The notes under the pieces: generated by a model | Seen by the model: the letters and a program-made list of their open reading frames with translations, nothing else | The model's database searches: none | Told to the model about the DNA's origin: nothing | Part shown: in pieces, positions 21,062-32,476 of the stretch | Layout of the letters: each line of letters opens with the position of its first letter | Numbering within the stretch: position 1 is the stretch's first letter | Translations under genes and position numbers: made by a program | Assembly: GCA_036936605.1 (NCBI GenBank) | Contig: JAUPFV010000002.1 | Location: 250,687,305 to 250,751,304, forward strand | Length of the DNA stretch: 64,000 bases | Direction: 5' to 3' | Origin: Limnanthes douglasii subsp. nivea | Taxonomy: Eukaryota > Streptophyta > Magnoliopsida > Brassicales > Limnanthaceae

Positions 21062-21848
21062 ATTCGATTCAACTAATGATTTTTCATTAAATTTTCTTTG
21101 GATTTTCATTTAATAAAGCAGTATAAGATTTATTGGGTTTTATTTTAGGTCTGATTTATGTCTCCGATTCAACAAAACACTAAAAAAATTAGGGACTTTT
21201 CTCAGCCTAATTGGATTCTATCACTAACAAAGGGAAACTGTAAGTCACTAAAAATTAGGGACTTTTCTGAGCCTAATTGGATTCTATCACTAACAAAGGG
21301 AAACTGTACGTCGAACTGTAAGTCGATTTAGCTAATGATTTTTCATTGGATTTTCATTCAATAAAGCTGTATAAGATTTATTGGGTTTTATTTCATATCT
21401 GATTTCTGTCTCTGATTCAACAAAACACTTAAAAATTAGGGACTTTTCTCAGCCTAATTGGATTCTATCACTGGCAAAGGAAAATTGTAAGTCGATTCAG
21501 CTAATGATTTTTTATTGGATTTTTTTTCGATTTTCATTCAATAAAGTAGTATAAGATTTATTGGACTTTATTTCAGATCGGATTTATGTCTCTGATTCAA
21601 CAAAACACTAAAAATTAGAGACTTTTCTCAGCATAATTGGATTCTATCACTGTCACAGGAAAACTATAAGTCGATCTAATGATTTTTCATTAGATTTTCC
21701 TTCGATTTTCATTAGATTTTCCTTCGATTTTCATTTAATAAAGTAGTATAAGATTTATTGGATTTTATTTCAATTCTGATTTATGTCTCTGATTCAACAA
21801 AACACTTAAAAATTATGTACTTTTCTTGGCTTAATTGGATTCTATCAA
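21062..21848. repeat. Tandem array, about four ~172-bp units
   Basis: Units start CTAATGATTTTTCATT at 21073, 21332, 21501 and 21676 and share AATAAAG.AGTATAAGATTTA, GTCTCTGATTCAACAAAAC and CCTAATTGGATTCTATCA. The later units are 169-175 bp apart. The first is longer because TTAGGGACTTTTCT through GGGAAACTGTA is duplicated again inside it. Confidence 0.92.
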
Positions 21849-22493
21849 GGTTTGCTTTATAGTTCTTTCATTCTTTAATGAATCCTGATTGCATATTTAG
21901 GTAAAGATTTAACAAATTTCCAAAATTAAAGTGGTAATATTATTTTAATTGACTAATTTAAAGGATTTGATTGAGAAAATTAATGTTATTAAAATATTTT
22001 GTATCAATTTATTTCTAATATTTTGTATTTAAAAAAAATATTTTATTGATTTTTTAAAGCAAATTACTGTACTGTTTGTTTTTCAATGAATAATTTGACA
22101 AAATTTATAATTTTGTAAATTACGTATTGATGAATTTATAATATTTTCTATTTTCTATTTTTTATTAATTGATTTTTTATCCTCTATTATATTTTTAATC
22201 TTTTATATGGAAACCATATTTTTTTAATTTAAGAAAATTATTGTACTCATTCTTTTAAGCAAATTAATGTTTATATGTATGTATTCAAATTATTGTATAA
22301 ATGTTTTTTCTCGATGAATATTTTCTACCGTGCATTTACGTTTGGACTAGACTATAAAATATATTTTTATTTTGAATTGTAATAGAAATATTTACATATT
22401 TTTAATATGCGATATTAAGATATTTATCTTTTATGGATTTTTATCCATAATATTTTTCGGCATACCCTAAATTTTGGTCCTGGATCCGCCCTT

Positions 22494-22915
22494 TTGTCTA
22501 AGTTTTATATTACAAGTTATAGTTCGATAATCAGCTCTTCAAAAAATGGATTATTGATAAACTAAGGATTGAGATGAAGAGAAAAATTCAACAAGGAGTA
22601 AAGATTTCTAGATTTAAGAATAATACATAAGCTCTCTCGAAAGTGGTCTAGATTTAAGAATAATACCCAAATTTTCATTAGAAGAGAGACGTTAGAGCTT
22701 TAAAAGGATGAATTCTGAAGGCTAAATCTCGATTGACACCCAAAACCCATCCGTTCATAATTTACTAGAGAAAGTTCATAATTTACTAAAGAAAGGACAC
22801 ATATTACTCAGGGTTGAAACATGACATTTTCTGAAGACTAAATCTATTCTCTTAAATTTTCAGCTCAAAATGATAAAGTGAGTAGCTGAAAATTGAAAAT
22901 CAAATTGAAGAAAAG
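22494..22915 (+). repeat. Diverged direct repeat, copy 2
   Basis: Partner of 19617-20170. It contains its own small internal duplications (CTAGATTTAAGAATAATAC and TTCATAATTTACTA each occur twice). Confidence 0.7.
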
Positions 22916-24690
22916 TAAAAATTCATTTAAATAGTGATGGGCCATCCAATTACTCTCCAAATATATTATTTCTCAAATAATAACATTTTCTTTTAGTTAA
23001 ATAAAAGTCATAGTATTTCTCATTCATTCATATCATTTTTCTGTATATTTGGACAACTTTGAAAAATGAACCTAAAGTGAAATTTATATAAAAATTGACT
23101 ATATATATATATATATATATACTTAAACATATTTATAAGAAATCATAAGCATATAAATTTCACATTTCTTTTATATAATATATGAAAACTACATTTGTTC
23201 GGAACCTCGCATTGATAAAAACAACTTCATTGATGTATATGGACTTCAAAGGAGTTGTAAAATGTAAAGTATGTATTAAAATTGAAACTAAAATATCAAC
23301 AATTGTTTATTAAAAATGTAAAGTATGTAAAGACGTGTTAAACAACTTATTATTTAAAGAGGTCTAAGCAACTAAGTACATCATGACTTATGTGGAAACT
23401 TGCAGAAACTAATATAATAGACTTGTGAAAACAACTTACAAATTATTAATTTACAATTGTATTTTAGAATAAAAAATTATTATTAACAAACTTGCGAGAA
23501 TAAGATGAGTTAAACAACTTAACATTTAAAAGGTTCTAACCAATTAGTAAACAATGACCTGTTTGGAAATTTGAAAAAGCTAGTACAATATAACTTGTGA
23601 AAACAAAAAAAAATCATAAATATAGTATCACTTAAAAGTCATAACCAACTACCATTACATTAAGTTAAAAAACTAGAATTTGCAAAAATGTGGAGATACC
23701 ATAAACTAATCTCTACACAATGTCAAACCAATTCCAACTCCATAAAATTGCAAAAGCTAGTAAAAATGATTCGCAAAAAATAAAAAAAGTTAAAACTATA
23801 AACAATTTATCCTCAAATAATAATGCTTACTTTTTTTACTTAACTCCAACTAATGGCCATTCTTTTTATTTTAATAATATCTTATATACCCTCGAGCACC
23901 TATTAAGCATTTTTTTATATGCGGAATCTAATTTTTTTTTTCACCATTCAAAATTACAAAGAAAGTTTTTCACCTTCAAATCACGAACATAATTATAAGG
24001 ATATACAATCTACCAAATTTGAACATGAGAATCGTGAGATTTCTGTGTGTTTCGAACAAGAAAATCAGTTTTGTATGTATTTCGAAACAATACCAACCCA
24101 TTATAGTCTACATATTCGAACCAGATTTTACAGGTGAGATGGTTGTTGTGTATCATTGTTTTGATTATAATATATTTACAAAATAGTATAGAAGAAACTT
24201 TTTTGGTTATGATACAGATTGAGTAAAAACAGGTAAAAATTACTTTTAACGATCATATTTTAGAGACTGATTAACCGTAAATCCTTATGTAATAAGTTAT
24301 AAACTTATTGTAATATATATTTCTTTGAGTTATTAGTTCTGTCTAGGTTGTGAAATATTTGGAAAGTTGATTTTAGAGTTTACAAGTATTTTATGTTGAA
24401 AATGAGACCTGATGGGAAAGAAGATGTGAGACGTCTGCGAGTAAACCATACAGGACATTTAGAAATATCATACTACTGTAACATGTGAGTCGTGTGGATT
24501 TAAAACATGCGAGACATTTAGAAATATCAATGTCTCACATATGGAAGACTGTAATCGTTTTTATTTGAAGTACGCAAAATGTTAACATATCATACCTGCA
24601 ATTCTAAGCATCTATATTATGTAAGACGTCGTTATTGATCCTAACTATTTATGAAATGTTCATTGCAAGGAAGCAATGTCTAAAGCTTGA
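22916..24690. other. AT-rich intergenic / decayed DNA
   Basis: No gene is recognised. A (TA)n run lies at about 23101-23122. Short plus-strand frames at 23720-24137 have composition expected by chance. From about 24400, motifs such as AACATGTGAGTCGTG and AACATGCGAGAC appear, which recur around the MULE and may mark its 5' part. Confidence 0.5.
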
Positions 24691-25683
24691 GTGTGCATTT
24701 TCGAACATAATGGTCAAACTGCAATTAGTGAGTTTGAAGAATTTAAAAGTATGTAAAATTATGTTGAAAGTAGATGAGATGTGTTATTTAGAGGTAATTA
24801 TAGTATGAACTACTTTTGTGGTGATAATATGAATTGTTTATTTATGAAAGAGACAAATTTGGTGGGTTTGCTAGTATTGTTTGACGTTAAGTGTTTGAAA
24901 AGTGTTAGTTTTCTTATAGAATAATATACAGTTGATAAGGTTACTGAAGAAATGCATAAAGAGTCTAGCTTAAGTTTATTTGAAGCCTCAAATAATCAAT
25001 TAATTAGTAGGGAAATTAGTATTGGTTTAAGTTTTTTTTATCATAAAAAACAACAATTTGCTACTATTGGTTGGATTGATGTAATTGTATTTTTTGGTTA
25101 AGTTTTTTTTATCAAGGTGTGGCAAATCTAAGGTTATCTTTATGTCGCTATTCCTTAGAGCATGGTTTTTGTTACATATACATGCATAATACAAGAACTA
25201 CGATAACTTCTTGTTGTGAAAATAAAGTCTTAATTGGATGTAAATTGAGACTTTATGCATCACTTGACTCCACCACCAACTTCATGATCATTAAGTGGTT
25301 TGTTCAAATGCATACTTGCAGCCTCATATTTTTCAAACAATGTAGGAGACCTTTGACATCTGAATTGATTGCTATAGAAATTAATGATTATAGAAGAGGA
25401 GTATAAACATTTCTTACGATCTCTCATGGAATAATTAAGAGAAATCTAGGAGGGGAGTTTTCGAAGATAGTTCTACTTCATTTAATGTACTTAAGGGATA
25501 CTTCAAAATATTAAAGAGTTGTGATAGTATGCCCAAATATCATTTGGAATATACTTTGAGAAAGAACTTAAAATGGCGTATCATAGGATTTGGTTCTTGT
25601 CTTCGAGGTTTTTATTCTTGTCGTCCGCTTTTATTATCGATGGAGTGTTTTTACCGACAATAATAGAGGAGTTTTGCTTTATT
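24691..25683 (+). pseudogene. MULE transposase, N-terminal half (exon 1 side)
   Basis: The frame 25119-25406 reads LCRYSLEHGFCYIYMHNTRT, then CKLRLYASLDSTTNFMIIKW and VQMHTCSL, the MuDR-type zinc/DNA-binding region. After frameshifts comes LKGYFKILKSCDSMPKYHLE, then IIGFGSCLRGFYSCRPLLL and IDGVFL (the first catalytic Asp, in another frame) and RGVLLY. This is the usual order in Mutator-like transposases. The exon ends at a GTAAGT donor at 25684. The true start is unclear; weaker coding lies from about 24700. Confidence 0.78.
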
Positions 25684-25946
25684 GTAAGTCTCAATAGTGG
25701 CTTATGTGAGACCTGTATGTAATAGTTACACACACACACACACACCAGCATGCGACATAGGCTATATATAACATGTTTGACCAGTTACATATTTGATAGT
25801 CTTAGCTACGAACATGCGAGATGTGATATACAAAACATGCAAGTCGTGACCATATGGTTTGCAAGAACTATGAAATGATTGTTGTGAGACTCTATATACA
25901 TATAATAACATTTTAATTTGTTTTTCAGGTATATTTCTTGTTGCAG
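25684..25946 (+). other. Predicted intron of the MULE transposase
   Basis: Starts GTAAGTCTC after RGVLLY and ends TTCTTGTTGCAG. Joining the flanks across the later Tat insertion keeps one open frame into the next motif (SIAGYEDVDN), consistent with splicing. It contains a (CA)n run at 25731-25745 and motifs CAGCATGCGACAT and GAACATGCGAGATG. Confidence 0.65.
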
Positions 25947-25948
25947 TT

Positions 25949-25953
25949 AGTAT
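25949..25953. repeat. Target-site duplication AGTAT (left)
   Basis: AGTAT here and at 36304-36308 flank the Tat element exactly. The insertion lies 7 bp inside the MULE exon. Confidence 0.95.
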
Positions 25954-26386
25954 TGATGAGTCCGAATTCAGCATGCTTCCCGGACACGGACATATCGGTC
26001 CAAGGCCTCCGGACCGGACAGATCGGACAGATCACATGGACCGGACAGATCACTTTGAACACTATGACCATAGGACTGTTCGAACTATGATAAAAGTACT
26101 AAAAAAACCTAAACACTTCTTGACTAAGCTACTTGCTCTCCTGCTTAGAGCTCATGGGTCTTTGAACATGACCCGGGTCCATTAAACATGATCCGAAAGC
26201 CCATAAGGGCCCAAACATCAGGGTATAAATACCCAACCACCTGCATTAACTATGGGTAATGAAAATTAACTGCTACCAAGCTGCTTCATTATCTCTCTAC
26301 TCTCTAAACACTTAAACACCCACACACCACCATAAAACACCAACTGAAATTACCAGCCTACCCTCAGGCGATTATTATCCACACCA
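25954..26386 (+). repeat. Tat 5' LTR
   Basis: Begins TGATGAGTCCG and ends ATCCACACCA. It contains three copies of CGGACAGATC (26015-26024, 26024-26033, 26042-26051) and a palindromic TATA region. Confidence 0.97.
26224..26231 (+). promoter_or_regulatory. Tat LTR TATA box
   Basis: TATAAATA sits in the palindromic context GGGTATAAATACCC. The same sequence occurs at 36142-36149 in the 3' LTR. It is the likely core promoter of the sense transcript. Confidence 0.8.
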
Positions 26387-26388
26387 AA

Positions 26389-26406
26389 TTGGCGACCACA
26401 ATGGGA
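26389..26406 (+). promoter_or_regulatory. Tat primer-binding site
   Basis: TTGGCGACCACAATGGGA lies 2 bp after the 5' LTR. It resembles the TTGGCG-type primer sites of plant Tat/Athila elements. I do not assign a tRNA. Confidence 0.6.
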
Positions 26407-26413
26407 GGAGAAG

Positions 26414-28802
26414 GTGCCTGAATCAAGCATTCAAAACCAGCTAAGAAAATATGTCCGAATGAATCCGGACAATCCAGAACTTCCACCATCTTTGCTCGAA
26501 GTGGTGGAAGAGAACGATGAATACACTGTCGAAGAGCATGATAGGCTAAAGTGTGAAATAGAAGCTCTGAGGGCAGAGAAGGCCAAGATGGGCGTGAAGG
26601 AAAAATCCAAAGCATCGGTTGCTCATCACACCGATAACCCCAGAGAGCATGAGTCTTCGAAGACTCATGTGAGCACCAAAAAGACTCATGCCAGTTCTAA
26701 AAAGTCTCACCGGTCCAAGCCTGTGGAGAGTTCTGACTCAAGCTCAGAATCTTCTGATAGCTCTTCGGACAGTGATGGAGTTGAAAAATCCTTGTTCTCT
26801 AGTAGCGATGAGGGTCGAACCAGAAAAAAGCAAAAGCAAATTAAAAAATATTCAAGAAAAAGAGATAGACATGGAAGAATGAAGAAGCATATTGGCAAGG
26901 GGTCATCTCATAACCGGAGGCATGTGGACAAGATGCTGATGGATCCCTTTGCCTTCCACGATGAACCAGGTATCTTTGCAACTCCCAATGAGGATAATGT
27001 GTTCAGTCGTGGAAGGAATTGGAGGCAATCTCCATTGTCTTCTAAAATTCTGTCCGGAAACCTCCCCAAGAGGTTTGACAGCACCAAAATAGAGAAGTAC
27101 GATGGCAGTACTGATCCGGACAACCATCTGGAGCAATTTAAAAACTTCATGATGAACTTTGACGATGATGATAAACTAATTTGTAGGGCATTCTCCCAAA
27201 TCCTTTACGGGGAGTGCTTTGAAATGGTACAACAGCCTGCCTCAGGGTTGTATTAAAGATTTGGATACATTTTGGGTGGCCTTTCGAAGGCAGTTCATAG
27301 GGAGTAAAGAGCTGAAGGGAAACAGAGACACAATAATCCATTGTGCCTAGGAACCAAATGAATCCTTGAAAGAATATATAAGTCGTTTTGTGAACACCAA
27401 GAATGGGTTGGCTGATTGCTTCGAACAGGTAGCAATAGCATCCCTGAGACAGGTTTTGAACCCATGCAATCTAGCTGATTCAGTGACCAGAAAGAAGGCC
27501 GTGACATGGGGAGGGTTGCTGAATCAAGTTGGCAAACAAATAAACGTCGATGAAACAAAGAAAACCAGGGTGCACAGGCAGGTGAGGTCTACCCCGGTGA
27601 CACCAAATCCAAATCAGAATCAGTCCGGGAACAAAGCAAGAGAAACCGGACAGGGGCATGGTAGGGCAAAAGCTCAGTCTCAGCCAGCTGCTCCTGCTCA
27701 AAGTCAACAATCCAGAAACAAGAGAGCGACATGGGTCCAACCGGAGTGGTTCGCAGAGTTAAAAGAAAGCGTGGCCACTATCTTTGATAAAACAAAGGAT
27801 GAGGTGCATTACCGGAGACCGACCACACTGCAGTCTCCCAGAGAGCATCGCAACAACTCTTTTTGCCAATATCACAATGATATTGGTCATACCACTGATG
27901 ATTGCATAGCATTGAAACAAGAAGTTCAGAACTTGATTGAAAGGGGAAAGCTGGGGGCCTATGTGAAAAGAAGAGGGGGTAACAGGCCCGATAACACTCA
28001 CCGGGTTGGTCCAATTAATGCTGCTCCGGAAGGAGCCATGGTTATAGTTGAAAGGTTTGATGTGGAATCTGAGTACTTGGATCCCGATCCAACTCGGAAC
28101 AGAGTGGGTGCTATAGAGGAATGTTCTAGGTCGGTCTCCGGGCTCATTAAGTTTTTCGAGTCGCTTACAATTTTTGGAGGGGACACTATGACAGCTCCTA
28201 CTGCTTCTTCGAGAAAGAGGCATGTTCATACTTTGGCCTCCCAGCTAGAAGGAGGCATGACATCTTATCAGTCACCAAACTCATTTCCCTTCATTGTGTT
28301 TGATGAAGATGATTTAAGAAACATTGTTGGCCCTCATGAGGATGTTGTTGTCATAGGAGCATCTATAAGGGGCAATGACATAAGACGAATCTTGGTGGAT
28401 ACTGGAAGCTCATCCAATATCCTTTTCCTAACCACTTACAAGAAAATGAAAAATACAGCTGTAATTCAGAATTCGGACAGGTCAATCGTGGGCTTCACAG
28501 GCAGCTCAGCAGATATGATCGGGGAGTTCGAAGAGGAGGTGTTATTGGGCAAGGGCCCTTTCAAGAAAATGGTCAGAATACTCTTTATTGTGGTCAATTG
28601 TCCCACTTGCTATAATGCTATTCTAGGGAGGTCTTGGCTCTCTAGGATGCATGCAGTGGCTTCAACAGTCCACCAATGCTTGAAATATGCTGTTCAGGGG
28701 CAAGTTGGAGTTGTCCGGAGCAGCCAAAAGATTGCGAGAGAATGTTATGCCACTGTCTTGGCTCCTCGAACGCTGGGGGCAGTCCGTATTGATGAACAAT
28801 AG
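26414..28802 (+). pseudogene. Tat gag and aspartic protease
   Basis: The first frame (26414-27256) has a Ser/Asp-rich region (SSDSSSESSDSSSDSDG), a basic stretch and the start of the gag domain (STKIEKYDGSTDPDNHLEQF). A one-base insertion in a G run near 27209 shifts the frame. Gag continues through KDLDTFWVAFRRQF, a TAG at 27348-27350, then SLKEYISRFVNTKNGLADCF. A zinc-binding-like CQYHNDIGHTTDDC follows. The protease site ILVDTGSSSNILFL is intact at about 28390-28430. A TAG at 28800-28802 ends the frame. Confidence 0.93.
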
Positions 28803-29329
28803 CAGTTCGAGGGCCTTTCTGGGGGTGAGGGTGAAATTGATGACCCCAGAGAGACCCCCGGAGTGTTGATACCAGTTGAAGAGGTAGAAACGCACTGTTT
28901 GGAAGATGGGAAAAGTGTCAAGATAGGATCTAAAATGCCACCTATGTTGAAGAATGAGATGTTAACAGGCTCACAAAAAAGAAGAGCTTTTTCCAAAGAA
29001 AAGGCTGATGCATTGTGCAAGAGTTTGACAGGCTCACAAAGATGGGGCACATCAAAGAGTCTCAATACCCTTTGTGGACTACCAATCCTGTCTTGGTGAA
29101 AAAGAAGAATGGCAAGTGGCGCATGTGCATTGACTTCACAGACCTCAATAGAGCTTGCCCAAAAGACTTGTATCCGGTCCCCCGGATTGATCAGTTAGTA
29201 GACTCTACCTCTGGGAACAAGCTGCTTTCCTTTATGGATGCTTTCTCCGGATACAATCAGATTCAAGTAGATCCAAGGGATCAAGAGCATACCACATTTG
29301 TCACGGACAGAAGGCTTCATTGCTAACAG
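28803..29329 (+). pseudogene. Tat pol lead-in and RT fingers, with internal deletion
   Basis: The protease frame continues past its stop (ETPGVLIPVEEVETHCLEDG, KIGSKMPP), then jumps directly to QKRRAFSKEKADA near 28978. About 40 codons present in the sister relic at 1-240 are missing. A one-base loss near 29011 shifts the frame. RT then reads TKMGHIKESQYPLWTTNPV, KKKNGKWRMCIDFTDLNRA and SFMDAFSGYNQIQVDP. TAA at 29324-29326 replaces an aromatic codon just before VMPFGLKNAG. Confidence 0.92.
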
Positions 29330-30748
29330 GTGATGCCATTTGGTTTGAAAAATGCTGGAGCTACTTATCAGAGATTAGTCAACAAGGCATTTGCTGATCA
29401 AATTGGAAGAAATATGGAAGTATACATTGACGATATGATGGTGAAGAGTGTGGATGAGCAGTTACACTTGTCCGATCTCCAAGAAACTTTTGCCAACTTG
29501 GTAAAAGTGAATTTGAAGTTAAACCCTGAAAAGTGTGTATTCGGAGTGCAGTCCGGGAAGTTTCTGGGCTACATCATAAGTGAGCATGGAATACAGCCCG
29601 ATCCGGACCAGCTAAATGCTCTTTTCCAAATGGAGCCTCCTCGAAACATCAAAGAAGTACAGCGGTTAACGGGGAGATTAGCTGCCTTAAAAAGATTTAT
29701 CTCAAGGTCTTCGGACAGGTGTGCTCCTTTCTTTCAAACTTTGAAAGGTACAAAGGGCTTTGATTGGACCCCGCAGTGCGATGAGGCTTTCAATGAGATC
29801 AAGAAACACCTGTCCTCCCCCAAAACTTTGTTCAAGCCAGTCGATGGGAAGACTCTATTTGTATACTTGGCCGTTTCAAGTTGTGCCATCAGTGCTGTGC
29901 TGGTAAAAGAGATCGATAGTCATCCCCATCCAGTGTACTACGTCAGCAAAAGCTTGATAGATGCAGAGAAACGTTACTTAAAACTGGAAAAATTGGCATT
30001 AGCCCTGGTAATAGCTGCAAGGAAGATGAGGCCTTATTTCCAGGCTCATCCTATCATCGTCCAGACCTCCTTTCCCCTAAAGAATGTCCTTCAAAAAGCA
30101 GACATTTCGAGCAGAATGACTAAGCGGTCAGTAGAGTTGGGGGACTTTGACATAGACATTGCTTCCCGAACAGCAGTCAAAGCCCAAGCTGTGGCTGATT
30201 TTCTGGTCGAATTCCACTCCGACAGGGATTCGGAGCAAGCTACTGATATAAAAGATAAAAAAGTATGGGTCGTCCGAGCAGATGGTGGATCAAGCACAAT
30301 GGGATGTGGTGCAGGGATATGCTTAACTTCCCCATATGGAGACAAAATGTACCAGGCTATTTGTTTTGCTTTCAGGGCATCTAATAACGAGTCCGAATAC
30401 GAAGCAACTATAGCTGGGCTAAAATTGGCCTACATTTGTGGGGCTAAGAGGGTCAAGCTGCTAAGCGACTCCCAACTGATTATCCACCATGCCCAAGGCC
30501 AGTCTGAGGCTAAGAAGGAGCAACTTGTGAAATATTTACTCCTCCTCAAAAATGAAGTGCTTAAGTTTAAAAGTGTTGTCTATGACCACATTCCCCGGGA
30601 AGAAAATGAGCTAGCAGACTCACTGGCAACCATATCATATACGGAGTCATATCCATGGATCCATGTGCTTGAAAGCCCCTCCATTCAATTTTGTAAGGGT
30701 AAAGAAGAGGAGATTTTTGAAATACAAGCAAAACAACCTCAAGACTGA
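29330..30748 (+). pseudogene. Tat RT palm/thumb, RNase H and second RNase H
   Basis: A long open frame of 472 codons. The RT catalytic YIDDMMVKS lies at 29423-29449 with both aspartates, then LKLNPEKCVFGVQSGKFLG and LTGRLAALKRFISRSSD. The first RNase H has LFVYLAVSSCAISAVLV and YYVSKSLIDAEKRYLKLE. The second RNase H-like domain has VRADGGSSTMGCGAGI, FRASNNESEYEATIAGLKLA, LLSDSQLIIHHAQGQ and EENELADSLATI, with its acidic residues retained. TGA at 30746-30748 replaces a Trp codon, and the next frame continues in phase. Confidence 0.95.
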
Positions 30749-31982
30749 AGATTTCCTCTCATGCAATATCTCTCCGATGGTGTTGTGCCTCCGGATAAGT
30801 CACAAGCCAGAACATTGAAATATAAGGCTCGTGGTTTCATCATACTGAGAGAAGTGTTATACAAGAAGTCTTACAGTAAACCTCTCCTGCACTGTTTGGG
30901 GGATGAAGAATCACAAATGGTCCTCTCCGAATTGCACGATGGTGAGGGGTCAGCCCATTGTGGGTTTAGAGCTTTGACAAGAAGGAATCTATTCTCCGGT
31001 TATTATTGGCCATCAATCATGAAAGATGCTAAGGAGTTAGTAAAAAGGTGTGACCCATGCCAGAGGTACATCAATGAAATTCATGTACCAGCCATTCCTT
31101 TAGAATCAATTTCTGAGCCTATTCCTTTTGTTCGATGAGGGATTGGATCTAGTGGGGCCTCTCCCTGTGGCGTCCGGAGGGCGCAAAACTATAATTGTGG
31201 CCATTGACTACTTCTCGAAGTGGATAGAAGCAGCCCCTCTAGCAGGGACAACATCAAAAGCTATTATAAAATTCATTCTATCCAACATATGTTGCAGATT
31301 TGGTGTCCCACAGAAAATAACAACAGACAATGGGCCACAGTTCGACAATATAGAAATGGAGAGCTTCTGTGCCTCAAGGGGTATACAGCATTGTTTTTCT
31401 TCACCTTTCCACCCACAAGCAAATGGACAGGTTGAAGTGGCTAATAGAACTATACTGTCCGGTTTAAAGAAGAATTTGGAAGAGGCTGCTGGGAAGTGGC
31501 CTAGTTATTTACAAGAGGTCTTGTGGGCCTACCGGACAACACCTGGGGCTGCAACACAAGAATCACCTTTTGCCTTGGTCTATGGGATGGATGCAGTAGC
31601 TCCCATAGAAGCAACTCTCCCCTCTTTTCGTGTTCATAACTTCTCCGAACATGCTAATGAGATGGCAATCAGAGGTCAACTTGATTTGATAGAAGAAAGA
31701 CGAGTTAAAGCTCACCTTAGAGTTGCACACTATCAAGGCTTGATGAGGAGCAGGTTTGCTTCCAAAGTCAAAAGAAGAGATTTCCAACCAAAGGACAAAG
31801 TATTAAGGAAGGTCTTCTTACACACTAAAGAAAAGCTCTTCGGAAAGCTGGCCCAAACTTGGGAAGGTCCGTATATAGTTGTTGAAAGAATCAAGCCTGG
31901 AACTTATTGGTTGGAAGACAAAGATGGCAGAGTTCTAACCCATCCTTGGAATATTGAGCATCTCCGGATGTACTTGGAATAG
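30749..31982 (+). pseudogene. Tat integrase (DDE residues intact, one frameshift)
   Basis: The zinc region includes ELHDGEGSAHCGFRAL and KRCDPCQRYINEIH. A one-base insertion near 31135 shifts the frame before the core. The catalytic residues are all present: Asp 31206-31208 (AIDYFSKW), Asp 31326-31328 (TTDNGPQF) and Glu 31434-31436 (GQVEVANR), with 35 residues between the last two. The C-terminus has RRDFQPKDKVLRKVFLHTKE, LAQTWEGPYIVVERIKPGTY and ends HPWNIEHLRMYLE. No chromodomain is seen. Confidence 0.95.
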
Positions 31983-32476
31983 CAATTGTGTATATATTTA
32001 CTTGTTTAAACATTCATGTAAATATTTGGGGGCATACTCTTTCCTCCCCGGTGGCACGGAGAGGTTTTAATGAGGTGTCCGGGCTATTAAATGAAATTCA
32101 ATGCCTTCTTAAAAATTTTTGAAGTATTTTTTAAAGTTTTGTCCCTTGTCATACTATCCGGACTGAAATATCTAAGGGCTATTTAAACTCTAGACGGAGA
32201 ATTTAAACACTCTCACAATGCAACAACTAAAGGCTACTTAAACTCTGGCTATCAAAATTAAAATGAACAATGAAAGAAGATGATGGTTGCACAAAACATA
32301 GATATTCATTGAATGAAATAACTTAAACTTGTTTTGGCCTTCCAAGGACTTTTAAATAGTCAAGATACAACACAAAAAACCTGTCCGGTCAAGCACCGGA
32401 CACCATTACAAAAAAGAGTGCCTTGGCCTTCCAAGGACTTTAGTCTGAATAAAAAATAAACAAAGTAAATCATAAG
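31983..32476 (+). other. Tat spacer between integrase and antisense ORF
   Basis: Untranslated. It has two copies of TTGGCCTTCCAAGGACTTT (at about 32335 and 32424). This is where the sense pol transcript and the antisense transcript would converge. Confidence 0.7.

Larger units (their letters stand above)
20902..22491. mobile_element. Non-coding element with GGGCGGAT terminal inverted repeats
   Basis: The left end GGGCGGATTTAAAGG...GGGTATGCC and the reversed right end GGGCGGATCCAGGAC...GGGTATGCC are similar over about 40 bp. The interior is AT-rich and holds the tRNA-like segment and the tandem repeats listed separately. No target duplication could be matched, so the superfamily is open. The right end coincides with the start of the second direct-repeat copy. 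Confidence 0.5.

Noticed and set aside
21062..21848. Centromere satellite array
   Set aside because: Only about four diverged units, enclosed within an inverted-repeat element; not enough to call a satellite.
27759..28229. Minus-strand ORF of 156 codons opposite Tat gag
   Set aside because: Shadow of the gag/protease frame; no independent motif.
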